Source: JAIQFF01 sp963725615
GTDB lineage: Bacteria; Acidobacteriota; Terriglobia; Terriglobales; Acidobacteriaceae
Length of the DNA: 64,000 nucleotides
Direction of reading: 5' to 3'
Assembly (NCBI GenBank): GCA_963725615.1
Contig: CAVRZO010000003.1
Span: 248,001 to 312,000, forward strand
Shown here piece by piece: positions 32,741 to 41,104 of this stretch (the stretch's first letter is position 1; each line of letters begins with the position of its first letter). A program made the translations under genes and the position numbers. The notes beneath the pieces are model-generated. The model was not told the DNA's origin. It did no database searches and saw nothing but the letters and a program-made list of their open reading frames with translations.

Positions 32741-33084
32741 TTACCTTTGGCAAGGCTGCGGATGTAAGTGACGATTTCCTTGATCTGTGCGGCGCTCAGC
32801 TTGTTCTCATAAGCGGGCATTTTGTTCTTGCCTTTAGTGATGATGACGATCAGGTCTCCGTCACTCGCTTTTTGCACTTCGGCAGATGCGAAGTCGTGGA
32901 TGCCCATTTTCTTTCCTATCGGGGTGTCGCCCTTGCCGTCAGCGCCGTGACACATGGCGCACTTCGCCTTGTAGTTGGCGGCGGCGTCTTGCGCGGCGGC
33001 CGTCGTGCCCCACAAGATGATTGCTGTCACGATGGTCGCGAGTAGAGCGAGCCTAAGAACAGTTTCTATCTTTATCTTTGCCAC
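32737..33084 (-). CDS. Small monohaem cytochrome c (copy 2)
   Basis: 115 residues, signal peptide (LRLALLATIVTAIILWGTTAAAQ) and one haem site in KCAMCHGADGKGDTPIGKK. The probable Met ligand is in KGKNKMPAYENKLSAAQIKEIVTYIRSL. GTG start with GGAGG 4 bases upstream. Paralogue of the gene at 30236-30583. It lies between the outer-membrane barrel and the 11-haem fusion, so it may connect these parts across the periplasm. Confidence 0.92.
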   Translation of the reverse strand: MAKIKIETVLRLALLATIVTAIILWGTTAAAQDAAANYKAKCAMCHGADGKGDTPIGKKMGIHDFASAEVQKASDGDLIVIITKGKNKMPAYENKLSAAQIKEIVTYIRSLAKGK

Positions 33085-33122
33085 AGTGCCTCCGGAGAAA
33101 TCGCTAGCTATTTTCGGTTGAT

Positions 33123-35543
33123 CTAGAACGCGTACCGCATTGATAGTGTGACCAGGTTGCCGCGGAAATTCCGCGGAGCAGCTAAGTCCTGCGGGACCAA
33201 ACTCGGATCCTCGTGATAGCTGTAGTAACCCCAGTAAGCCTTGCCGGTCCAGCCTTTGACGAATTCGTAATCGAAACCGCCATAAGGACGGTGATAGTTC
33301 GAGTCGAGCGGCCCGGTGGGAGCGTTGGGGTTAAGAATCAGTGCACTGCCAGTGGTACTCGTTACGTTGTAGCCGAGATGGGCGGTCAGCCGGTGAACCG
33401 GCTTCCACATCACATCGAAATACCCGTAGTGCGACTTGCTGGTGTAGATGGACGGTTCCTGGAGCAGGGTCGAACCCGGGCACTTGGCGATGCCGGGTGG
33501 CGCGGGCGTCTGGACGAAACAGACCAGGATCTGGGAGAAATCGTCGCTGTAGTCATAGCCCAGTTCGACGGCGATGCGGTCGCTTGGTTCGAACGTCGCA
33601 GTTCCACCGTAGAGCCGGTTGTGTTGCAAATTGTTGATCCGGGTAACGTTGTTGCGCTTCTCCAGAACGTTGACCGACCCGCTCAGATTCACCCAGCTCG
33701 CCACCTTGTAAGTGGTGCGCAAGCGGTACTCCTGCCATTGCCGCGGGCTGATGCGGGTGAAGGAATTGTCCGCGCTGGCCATTTCCATGTCGAAGTTGAC
33801 TCGCCACGCATCTATCGGACGCGCCCAGACGCCCAACAGGCCGGAATGCTCGTTGATCAGGACTTCTCCAGTGTCGGTCTCAATGGGCGGTGGAGTCTGG
33901 AATGTGAACGAGCCGTCCCCGTTGGCCGTGCATCCTTCCGGCAGCACTCCGGCTACCAGAGCGCAGTCGCCGCGATTCGCATTCGAAGGATAAAAAAGCT
34001 CTGCGACTCGTTCGAAGTCGGAATCGGCGATGGCGCGATGGCGAAAACGATAGCCCACCCGCACGCCATACTGCCGCGAGACGTCATATTCGAGTTGAAA
34101 CAAGTTAGTCTTCTGGTCCTGTTTCAGAAGCAGGCTGGAGAACTTCTGGAAGACGTCCGCGCCGGAAGACGTGCTGTGTGCCGGCGTCCCCGCCACGCCG
34201 CCAGCCGGTATTGCGCATGTGATGGAGGGAGCGGCAGCAGGACTGAAAATATTGGGAGCCGTCGTGAGACTGGGGCTGAAGAACTGGCAATTTGAGGAAT
34301 CAAACTGGGCCGGATTCCGGAAGCTCGAAAAAGTAAAAGTGTCCAGCATGCGGAACTTGTGGGTTATGTGCCAGGTCGCTCCGAAGTCGACGGAGGCGGC
34401 GACGTGGCGGCCGGACGCCGGGCCAGAAACGTCGTTGTTCCTCAGATTGGTGCGGCTTTCGCGGCCGGTCAGTAATTCCTGATATCCCCCTACATTCATG
34501 TCGCCGCCGGTGTAGCTGGCCCGGCCGGAGAGGTCCAGGTTTTTGAAGTAGGTGGATTGAAAGCTCAGCTGCTCGGTGGGCATGCTGGTCCGCACCCGGC
34601 CGTTGCGGCTGTAGCTGAGGAAACCGTTGCACGCGGGATTGACGGCGCCGGTCGCCAGAAATGTCGCAGCACAGGGCTGGCCGGCGACGGCATTAAGCGA
34701 GATGCCAATATCCACGGGAGTGCCATTGGCCAGTGCCAAGTTCTGGTTCTGGTCCGTCTGTCCGGTATCGCCTTTGTAGTAATTAAAGATCTGGTCGTAG
34801 CTGATATTTGTTTTCGGCAGCAGCTTGAAATCCACGCCAAAGCGGTAGGCGTTCACGGTATTTCGATAATTCTGAAGCAGAAGCGCCTCCGTCCCTTGAT
34901 GAAGCGAGCTGAAGGACGGGCCTTCATTCACATTGCGTGAGTAGCCGAGGCGGAGGCGTATCTTCGACTGAGGCAGCAGCGTCAGGTTGTAGTCGCCCAT
35001 GCGGCGGCGAGTGTTGAACAGGTGCGGTGAGGTGCTGATGATGGGATTGAAACCGGCTGGAGCGTTGGCAAACGTGCTCGCCGGATTCAACGGATTGGCC
35101 AGCAGCGAGTAGTCCCACACATTTTGGTCGCGGCGGAATAATGCGTCGAAGTCATACCACTTGTTCTTACCGATCCGCAAACGAGAGACGTTGTTGGGGT
35201 CTCCTCCGTATCCGAAGTTGCTCAGGTACAGCCGGTCGAATACCAGGCCCTGATGATTGAGCGACCGCATCTGCAGGGTCATATCCAGGAGGCGCGGGCC
35301 TTGTTGCAGGTTCACGAAGGTATCGTATGTAGCCTGACTTCCGGTGAAGTCGGTGAAGCGGTAGCCGAATTCCACCGACTGCTTGATGTTGTAGTTGCCC
35401 GAGTTGATTCCGTCTCCCTCGGATGCCTGTTGGCTCCATGCGGCGGTCACTCCGACGAAAAGCAACAGGGCGACCTGGCCCATGAAAATCCAGCTCCGCT
35501 GCTGACTCCGAAGCGATCGTCCTGGTTTGCTTTTCTTGCCCAT
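33123..35543 (-). CDS. MtrB/PioB-family outer-membrane beta-barrel
   Basis: 806 residues. A signal peptide (VALLLFVGVTAAWSQQ) is followed by about 26-28 amphipathic strands with alternating aromatic residues, ending in the outer-membrane C-terminal signature SMRYAF. MtrB/PioB barrels form the sheath through which an MtrA-type decahaem cytochrome crosses the outer membrane. Seen here: FGYRFTDFTGSQATYDTFVNLQQGPRLLDMTLQMRS at the N-terminus, typical of the family. The CXXC of Shewanella MtrB's N-terminus is absent; Cys pairs occur only in loops. Assignment also rests on the neighbour decahaem gene 29 bases upstream. Confidence 0.88.
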   Translation of the reverse strand: MGKKSKPGRSLRSQQRSWIFMGQVALLLFVGVTAAWSQQASEGDGINSGNYNIKQSVEFGYRFTDFTGSQATYDTFVNLQQGPRLLDMTLQMRSLNHQGLVFDRLYLSNFGYGGDPNNVSRLRIGKNKWYDFDALFRRDQNVWDYSLLANPLNPASTFANAPAGFNPIISTSPHLFNTRRRMGDYNLTLLPQSKIRLRLGYSRNVNEGPSFSSLHQGTEALLLQNYRNTVNAYRFGVDFKLLPKTNISYDQIFNYYKGDTGQTDQNQNLALANGTPVDIGISLNAVAGQPCAATFLATGAVNPACNGFLSYSRNGRVRTSMPTEQLSFQSTYFKNLDLSGRASYTGGDMNVGGYQELLTGRESRTNLRNNDVSGPASGRHVAASVDFGATWHITHKFRMLDTFTFSSFRNPAQFDSSNCQFFSPSLTTAPNIFSPAAAPSITCAIPAGGVAGTPAHSTSSGADVFQKFSSLLLKQDQKTNLFQLEYDVSRQYGVRVGYRFRHRAIADSDFERVAELFYPSNANRGDCALVAGVLPEGCTANGDGSFTFQTPPPIETDTGEVLINEHSGLLGVWARPIDAWRVNFDMEMASADNSFTRISPRQWQEYRLRTTYKVASWVNLSGSVNVLEKRNNVTRINNLQHNRLYGGTATFEPSDRIAVELGYDYSDDFSQILVCFVQTPAPPGIAKCPGSTLLQEPSIYTSKSHYGYFDVMWKPVHRLTAHLGYNVTSTTGSALILNPNAPTGPLDSNYHRPYGGFDYEFVKGWTGKAYWGYYSYHEDPSLVPQDLAAPRNFRGNLVTLSMRYAF

Positions 35544-35572
35544 ACCTCACCTATTTGAAACCCATGCTTCGC

Positions 35573-36538
35573 CTACTTGAAGAAGAACGGATCGAAGTTC
35601 GATCCGTGAATCGCAACGTGACACAAGGTGCATGCCTGATACTTCTGAGCTTGGTTATGAAACGTGGGGGTGGCCGGAGCGCCCGCATCGATGGTGAGTG
35701 AGTGGCACTCCAGGCATAGCATGTTTACCTGGCTGCGCTTCAGCAGACGAGGGTTCGCCGAACCATGCGGGGTGTGGCAGGAAACGCATCCTTCGGTCTT
35801 GACCGGAGGATGTTCATGCACAAAGGGCCCAGCCTTTTCCGAGTGGCACTTGAAACAGACGGCATCACTCGAAGCCGTCGCCCGCAGTTGCCGGGTCTCG
35901 AACCCGCCGTGCGGATTGTGACAATCACTGCACTGCACCATACCTTCGTTCACACGATGATGGAAGGGACGATTGAATTGCTGCTTGGTTTCCAGGTGGC
36001 AGCCGTAGCAGAGCTGCGGCTGCTTTTCTTTCATCAGGAACTGGCTTTCCCTGGCGTGGTGAGGGGAATGACAGTCGATGCAGCCAACGTTGTTTTCCAA
36101 GTGCGCCGAGCGGGCGAAGTTGGAGTGTTCTGCTCCATAGGAGTGGCAATCCAGGCAACGCGCGCTGGACGCCTCCGCGGAAACACCTTTGAAGGTGAAT
36201 ATCTTGCTCTTGTCGCCGCCTCCCTCGACATGTTCCTTGCCCGGCCCGTGGCAGGCTTCGCAGCCCTGCCACTCCGGGCCGCGCTTGTTCTCGAGCGTGG
36301 TCACGAAATGCGGCGTGGTTTCAAAGTTCTTGAAGATGTCTTCGTGGCAGGTTTTGCAGGTCTCCGCACCCACGTAAAGGGACGGGTCGGTTACTCGTTC
36401 ATAGCGCTTTGCGGACGCATCAGGGACTTGTTTGGGTTTGTCGGCCGCGCTGGCGACGACGGCTCCAAAGCCGGCAAGCACGATGAAGGCCGCCCGCAGA
36501 AGCAGCGTCAGTCGTTCCGAAGTCTTGCGGCCCATCAT
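35573..36538 (-). CDS. DmsE/MtrA-like decahaem cytochrome c
   Basis: 321 residues, close to MtrA (about 333). Signal peptide ending near VVASAADK. Ten CXXCH sites: CKTCH, CEACH, CLDCH, CIDCH, CYGCH, CSDCH, CFKCH, CVSCH, CLECH, CTLCH, with the distal His in the expected spacers (SAHLENN, RPFHHRVNEG, FVHEHPPVK, PTFHNQAQ). Proteins of this family sit inside an MtrB-type barrel and carry electrons across the outer membrane. First gene of the operon, with GGGAG at 4-5 bases before ATGATG. A CRP/FNR-like palindrome lies about 230 bases upstream. No separate outer-surface MtrC/OmcA-type cytochrome is present in the window. Confidence 0.94.
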   Translation of the reverse strand: MMGRKTSERLTLLLRAAFIVLAGFGAVVASAADKPKQVPDASAKRYERVTDPSLYVGAETCKTCHEDIFKNFETTPHFVTTLENKRGPEWQGCEACHGPGKEHVEGGGDKSKIFTFKGVSAEASSARCLDCHSYGAEHSNFARSAHLENNVGCIDCHSPHHARESQFLMKEKQPQLCYGCHLETKQQFNRPFHHRVNEGMVQCSDCHNPHGGFETRQLRATASSDAVCFKCHSEKAGPFVHEHPPVKTEGCVSCHTPHGSANPRLLKRSQVNMLCLECHSLTIDAGAPATPTFHNQAQKYQACTLCHVAIHGSNFDPFFFK

Positions 36539-36871
36539 TGGGCTCCCGTGGGCATATATTCGCTTACCGTTTAGCTTCTGACCCTAAACGGACCTTTCAG
36601 TGATGGCACCGCGAGGCTCCGCAGTTCATAGATAAAGAACGCTAAGAAAATTCCTCTATGGTGTCTGGTCAAAATTGCTCACTTTTCCGGCGGATCATTT
36701 CGAAGCCTGAAATTGTCCCGCAGTCTCCCAAAATGGCTCCTTGCGTTGCCATGACAGCCATCACCAGGGTTTGTGATATAGATCACAAGTAGTCTTGACG
36801 ATACCAGAATCGGTCCGCACCGTAGAGTGGCTTGGGGGGATCGCAGCAGAATCCGGAAACTAACGGAAGAG
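36539..36871. other. Promoter region of the cytochrome operon
   Basis: 333 bases without an ORF, between the end of the nucleotidylyltransferase gene and the decahaem ATG. It contains the CRP/FNR palindrome at 36771-36788. No clear -10/-35 pair was recognised between it and the ATG, which fits an activator-dependent promoter. Confidence 0.6.
36771..36788. promoter_or_regulatory. CRP/FNR-family binding site
   Basis: TTGTGATATAGATCACAA: the halves TGTGA and TCACA are an exact CRP consensus with the standard 6-base spacer, and the extension TTGTGAT/ATCACAA keeps the symmetry. Its centre is about 241 bases upstream of the decahaem start codon. The only downstream gene on the minus strand is the cytochrome operon. 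The FNR consensus (TTGAT-N4-ATCAA) is not matched, so a CRP-like or a broader CRP/FNR regulator is more likely. Confidence 0.7.
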
Positions 36872-37621
36872 TTATCGCGGGAAAACCCTTTGCTCGAGGT
36901 CTCGAGCGGCTTGCTGTAAATCGTCCAGCCGGCCCAAATCGCGCCAGTAATATTCGTCGGCACGAAACGCGAGGATGTTCTCTCCCAGTCCAGCCAGACG
37001 CAGATAGGACTGGATGATGGAGAAGGTCCCGTCTTCCACCATTTTCGGAATGAGGCCAGGCGAAATTACGTGTATGCCGCCGAAAGCCAGGGCCTGCATC
37101 TGCGGCGAAGATCGCACCAGCTCAAGTTTCCCATCGCGCCCGGACCGGCGGCCGCAAAGCCGAAGTTGTTCGTCGAACATCAGGTAACGGGAAGTCTCGC
37201 GATCTTGCACGGCCAGGGTGGCAAGAGCTTTATTTTCGGTGTGAACCTGCGCCATACGTCCCAAGTCAATGGTACTGATGACGTCGACATTGTAGAGGAT
37301 GAAGGGTTCGTCCGGGTGACTGGACTCCTGGCGGAAAAACCAGCCGGCCTTTTTCAGCCCCCCGCCGGTGTCGAGCAATACATCTTCGCGAGAGATCTCA
37401 ATTCGCATGCCGAAATTGTCATTGGCTTTCAGGTACTCCAGAACCATGTCAGCAAAGTGATGCACATTAATAATCACTTCGCGCACCCTAAAGCTGCGCA
37501 GCCGGGTCAATGTGATTTCCAGCAACGTGCGCCCAGCAACCTCCACGAGAGCCTTGGGACGGTCATCGGTGAGTGGTCGCAGGCGGGTACCCAGGCCGGC
37601 AGCCAGGACCATCGCCTTCAT
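36872..37621 (-). CDS. Sugar-1-phosphate nucleotidylyltransferase (MurU/HddC-like)
   Basis: 249 residues with the nucleotidyltransferase start MKAMVLAAGLGTRLRPLTDDRPKALVEVAGR. VDVISTIDLGRM holds the Asp that binds the metal, and EYYWRDLGRLDDLQQA is the usual end. This is the short class to which MurU (MurNAc-1-phosphate uridylyltransferase) and HddC belong. It overlaps the upstream kinase-RapZ fusion by ATGA, the same pairing as amgK-murU, which recycles peptidoglycan sugars. MurNAc-1-P is therefore the favoured but unproven substrate. Confidence 0.85.
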   Translation of the reverse strand: MKAMVLAAGLGTRLRPLTDDRPKALVEVAGRTLLEITLTRLRSFRVREVIINVHHFADMVLEYLKANDNFGMRIEISREDVLLDTGGGLKKAGWFFRQESSHPDEPFILYNVDVISTIDLGRMAQVHTENKALATLAVQDRETSRYLMFDEQLRLCGRRSGRDGKLELVRSSPQMQALAFGGIHVISPGLIPKMVEDGTFSIIQSYLRLAGLGENILAFRADEYYWRDLGRLDDLQQAARDLEQRVFPR

Positions 37622-39045
37622 TGGCCGAGCGTCTCCAGTTCACGATGCCGCACTACCACCTCCACTCCATTCCGCCCCCGCAAACGCTTCGCCAGTTGCT
37701 CTGCCAGGTAGACCGAGCGGTGCTGCCCGCCGGTGCAGCCGAACGACACCATCAGGTTCTTGAAGCCCCGCCGGTGGTACTCGCTTACGCTGGCGTCCAC
37801 CAGCGACCAGACCCCGGCCATGAACTGATGAACGCTCTCCTGCTGATTCAAATATTCGATCACCGGCGCGTCTCTGCCGGTGAGGGCCTTGAAGCGCTCC
37901 TCGCGGCCGGGGTTAGGTAGGCTGCGGCCGTCGAAGACAAACCCGCCGCCGTTACCCGTCTCGTCCTTCGGCCAGCCGCGATGAAATGAAAAACTAAAAA
38001 TCCTGACCACCAGGTTCTCGGCGTCGGTAGCCAGGTTCTGCAGCTTCTCCGATCCCAGCATGCTGTTGAACGCGTCCATCAGCGTAGGCAGCGCGATGGG
38101 CAAGGTGACGTTGTGCAGCAGCCAGCGCAAATTCTTCAGCGCGTAAGGGACGCTCTGCAGAAAGTGGGCCTTGCGCTCGTAAAAGCCGCGAAAGCCATAC
38201 GCTCCCAGGGCCTGCATGATGCGAACATAAACGTAGGCATAGTAGTACTTCATGAACTCGCCACGATCGAGCTTGGTGAAACCGGCGACGGTGTCGAGAT
38301 AGTGATCGAGCAGCTGCTGGCGCAGCTCGGGCGGCAAGTCGGCCTTGGCGTCGTACAACAGCGATGCCACGTCGTATTGCAGCGCCCCTTTGCGGCCGCC
38401 CTGGTAATCCAGAAAGAATGGCTGGCCGTCGCGCCACATAATGTTGCGCGACTGGAAATCCCGGTAAAGGAAGTAGTCGTGCGGGGCACTCAACAGGAAT
38501 TCCGTCAGACGGTCGAAATCGTCTTCCAGCGCTTGTTCGTTAAAGGCGATGCCAGCCAGGCGAAGAAAGTAATACTTAAAGTAGTTCAGGTCCCAGGCGA
38601 TGGACTGGCGATCGAAGCTGGCGCGCGGATAGCACACGCTGTAATTCAAATCGCGTCCCGCCTCTATCTGGAACCGGGGCAACACGGCGATGACTTTGCG
38701 ATAAGCCTCAACCACCTTCGGAGCGATGTTCTCCCCGGTACGATTCTTCGAGAGAAACTCAAAAAGCGTCGTTCCGCCCAAGTCCTCTTCGAGATAGGCA
38801 TCCTGATCCAGATCTTCAGCGTAAATTTCCGGCACCGGCAGACCATGCCGGCGGAAATGTCGCGAAAATTCAAGGAAAGCAACGTTCTCTTCCCGCACGC
38901 CGTACAGAATGCCGATCGCGCTGAACCCTCCGCCGCTGAGCCGGATGATCTTCCTGCCGGAACCGCCGAGCTCTCCCTGTAGAGGCTTCACGTCAGTGGC
39001 AGGCGCGTGAAAATGCTGCTCGAAGAGCTGTTTCAGAATGTCCAT
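37618..39045 (-). CDS. Sugar kinase-like (AmgK/APH) domain fused to RapZ C-terminal domain
   Basis: 475 residues. Residues 1-330 form an aminoglycoside-phosphotransferase-type kinase: SGRKIIRLSGGGFSAIGIL (nucleotide loop), YLEEDLGGTTLFEFL hinge, the catalytic loop YRDFQSRNIMW with Asp and Asn (about 196-204), and FFLDYQGGRKGALQYDVASLLYD with the metal Asp. This is the layout of AmgK, which phosphorylates MurNAc/GlcNAc at C1. Residues 345-475 match the RapZ C-terminal domain: FSFHRGWP, GFVFDGRSLPNPGREERFKALTGRDAPVIEYL and VSFGCTGGQHRSVYLAEQLAKRL. RapZ's C-terminal domain binds glucosamine-6-phosphate and small RNAs; whether this one does is unknown. The RapZ N-terminal ATPase is absent. Unusual fusion. 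Confidence 0.88.
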   Translation of the reverse strand: MDILKQLFEQHFHAPATDVKPLQGELGGSGRKIIRLSGGGFSAIGILYGVREENVAFLEFSRHFRRHGLPVPEIYAEDLDQDAYLEEDLGGTTLFEFLSKNRTGENIAPKVVEAYRKVIAVLPRFQIEAGRDLNYSVCYPRASFDRQSIAWDLNYFKYYFLRLAGIAFNEQALEDDFDRLTEFLLSAPHDYFLYRDFQSRNIMWRDGQPFFLDYQGGRKGALQYDVASLLYDAKADLPPELRQQLLDHYLDTVAGFTKLDRGEFMKYYYAYVYVRIMQALGAYGFRGFYERKAHFLQSVPYALKNLRWLLHNVTLPIALPTLMDAFNSMLGSEKLQNLATDAENLVVRIFSFSFHRGWPKDETGNGGGFVFDGRSLPNPGREERFKALTGRDAPVIEYLNQQESVHQFMAGVWSLVDASVSEYHRRGFKNLMVSFGCTGGQHRSVYLAEQLAKRLRGRNGVEVVVRHRELETLGQ

Positions 39046-39107
39046 GAATATTCCACAAAGATAACATCGAACCGGGATGCGAAAACGGAAAGGGCGGCTG
39101 GGGCACT

Positions 39108-40949
39108 TTAGTGAGCAAGCGGCGAAGATGCTGCCCTAAAAACGATCGGGCGTGCGGAAATAACGCCCTTTCCTTCCTGCACCGTAATAAATTGATTGGG
39201 CTCGACGTTCGCCACTAAGTCTTTTTGACCGCTGGGCCACACGATGCTCAGGCTTACCGTCTTGCTCGCCTCCGGTTTGCCCAGCCCGAAAGTCAGGGGC
39301 AGTTCGCTTTGGGACAAGTAGCTCGAACCAGTTTTCACCATGCCGAAGAGCCGCGCGCCCTTACTGGTTTTCACCGTTACCTTCGCGCCGATGCCGTCGC
39401 GATTGGAACGTGTGCCCACGGTTTTTACTCGCAGCATGTCGTTCTGATTGCCGTTATCGTTACGGAGCAATCGAGCCGGCCCGTTGTTGGCGGTGATGAG
39501 CAGATCGAGGTCACCGTCATTGTCGAAGTCGCCGTAGGCCGCTCCACGGCCAACAATGGCCCGAGGCAATGCTGATCCGAGCTTGGCCGTAACTTCCTCG
39601 AACTTCTTCTTGCCCAGGTTGCGGAACAGATGTGGCGGCTGAGCGTACTTGAGGGTGGGCTGGACCACAGCGACGTCGTCGGAGACGTGGCCATTGACCG
39701 CGAGGAGATCGAGCTGGCCGTCCAGGTCATAGTCAAAGAAAAATGTACCGAAGGTAAGCGACTTGGTCGAAATCCTGGCGATGCCGGTCGCGGGAGCCTC
39801 GTCCGTAAACAGACCCGATCCATCGCTGTGGTAAAGCGCCATGCCCTCATTGGTGAAATTGCCGATCACCAGGCTTTGCCAGCCGGAATTATCGTAGTCG
39901 GCGGCGTCCGTTCCCATGCCAGCGCGCACCGTGCCGGCGTCCCCGTACGCAACCCCGGCGGCGATGGCAACGTCGCTGAAAGTGCCGTCGTGGTTGTTGT
40001 GGTAGAGCTTGTTGGGTTCGGTATCGTTCGAGACGAAGAGATCCATCCAGCCGTCGTTATCGTAATCCAGCATCGCAACCCCGAGCGACTTGCTGGTGGG
40101 ATCGTAAAGACCGGCGCGCCGCGTTACATTCTCAAAGGTCCCGTTACCCTTATTACGAAACAGCGTCGCGCTCTGGCCTTTGTACCTCTGCGGGGTGCAG
40201 TAGGACTTGTTCTTGTTGTCGAGGGTGCAGTACTGGTCGGTCTCGATCGACCATTCGATGTAGTGAGCGACGAACAGGTCGAGCTTGCCGTCGTTGTCAT
40301 AATCAAACCACAATGCGCTCGAGGAGAATCCCGGGTCGGCCACTCCAGCTTTCGAAGTGACATCGGCGAACTTGCCGTTACCCAGGTTGCGGAAAAGATG
40401 GTTTGATCCGACGGCGGTGATGTAGATGTCGACATTGCCATCGTTGTCGTAGTCACCGACGGCGCAGCCTTGGCCATACACCTCGATCGCAAGTCCCGCC
40501 TGCCTGGTGACATCGCTGAAGGTGCCATTGTGATTGTTGTGATAGAGAGCAGGATAGGATTTCCCGGCTTGTTGACCGGGCCAGTCCATGGAGTTGATCA
40601 GCAGGATATCTTGCCAGCCGTCGTTGTCGTAGTCGAGAAAGCAGGCACCGCTGCCCATGGTCTCCGGCAAGTATTTCTTTCCAAACGCACCACTGTTGTG
40701 TTTGAAACGAATGCCGGCCTGGGAAGTTACGTCAGTGAACTCAATGGGGCCCGAAGGCCGCGCCGGGGCGGTACTCGAATCTGGCGCCGGCGAAGCCGGG
40801 ACCGCAACGGTGGCCGGTGGTTGGGAACTCGCCGCTGGTTGCGGTGTAACAGTTTCCTGCGGACTCGAAGGTTGCTGCTTGCAACCAGCCAGTACCAAGA
40901 GGGCGAGCAGCGTTAGACAACCAGCGACCCGGATAGTCGAAGTCAGCAT
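39108..40949 (-). CDS. Exported FG-GAP/UnbV lipoprotein (CRTAC1-like)
   Basis: 613 residues. The frame extends to 41522 but would overlap the RnfD-like gene. The start at ATG 40949 gives a lipoprotein signal (CLTLLALLVLAGC). A Pro/Ala/Ser-rich linker follows, then FG-GAP/VCBS-type calcium-binding repeats (LDYDNDGWQDILLIN, GDYDNDGNVDIYITA, FDYDNDGKLDLFVAH, LDYDNDGWMDLFVSN, ADYDNSGWQSLVIG, GDFDNDGDLDLLIT). The repeats are followed by the ASPIC/UnbV module (GTRSNRDGIGAKVTV ... FGLGKPEASKTVSLSIVWPSG). Such a beta-propeller presumably sits on the outer side of the membrane. It is the last gene of the second redox island; an inverted repeat separates it from the RnfD-like gene. Confidence 0.88.
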   Translation of the reverse strand: MLTSTIRVAGCLTLLALLVLAGCKQQPSSPQETVTPQPAASSQPPATVAVPASPAPDSSTAPARPSGPIEFTDVTSQAGIRFKHNSGAFGKKYLPETMGSGACFLDYDNDGWQDILLINSMDWPGQQAGKSYPALYHNNHNGTFSDVTRQAGLAIEVYGQGCAVGDYDNDGNVDIYITAVGSNHLFRNLGNGKFADVTSKAGVADPGFSSSALWFDYDNDGKLDLFVAHYIEWSIETDQYCTLDNKNKSYCTPQRYKGQSATLFRNKGNGTFENVTRRAGLYDPTSKSLGVAMLDYDNDGWMDLFVSNDTEPNKLYHNNHDGTFSDVAIAAGVAYGDAGTVRAGMGTDAADYDNSGWQSLVIGNFTNEGMALYHSDGSGLFTDEAPATGIARISTKSLTFGTFFFDYDLDGQLDLLAVNGHVSDDVAVVQPTLKYAQPPHLFRNLGKKKFEEVTAKLGSALPRAIVGRGAAYGDFDNDGDLDLLITANNGPARLLRNDNGNQNDMLRVKTVGTRSNRDGIGAKVTVKTSKGARLFGMVKTGSSYLSQSELPLTFGLGKPEASKTVSLSIVWPSGQKDLVANVEPNQFITVQEGKGVISARPIVFRAASSPLAH

Positions 40950-40959
40950 TCTCAAGATT

Positions 40960-41093
40960 CCACAGACCACGTGGGGACAGCTGCCCTCGGGTGTCCGGCG
41001 GAGCAACGCTCCGCTACTTTCAATACCGGCGAAAATCTGTCGAGCTCTACTCGACCGGACAGCCGAGGGCGGCTGTCCCCACCTGGTCTGTGG
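40960..41093. repeat. 134-bp inverted repeat element (family D)
   Basis: 39-base arms at the two ends (CCACAGACCA and the following GTGGGGACAG...) are complements with three mismatches. Internal short hairpins (GGAGC..GCTCC, GTCGAG..CTCGAC) are present. The right half matches, block for block, the sequence at 55522-55565 inside lhr. It fills the whole gap between the RnfD-like stop and the UnbV gene. Confidence 0.85.
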
Positions 41094-41104
41094 CGTTGCA
41101 AAAA

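Noticed and set aside
33123..36538. An outer-surface MtrC/OmcA-type cytochrome or a second barrel in the operon
   Set aside because: Checked every gene of the operon; the other multihaem proteins have inner-membrane anchors or b-type domains, so no surface cytochrome is encoded here.
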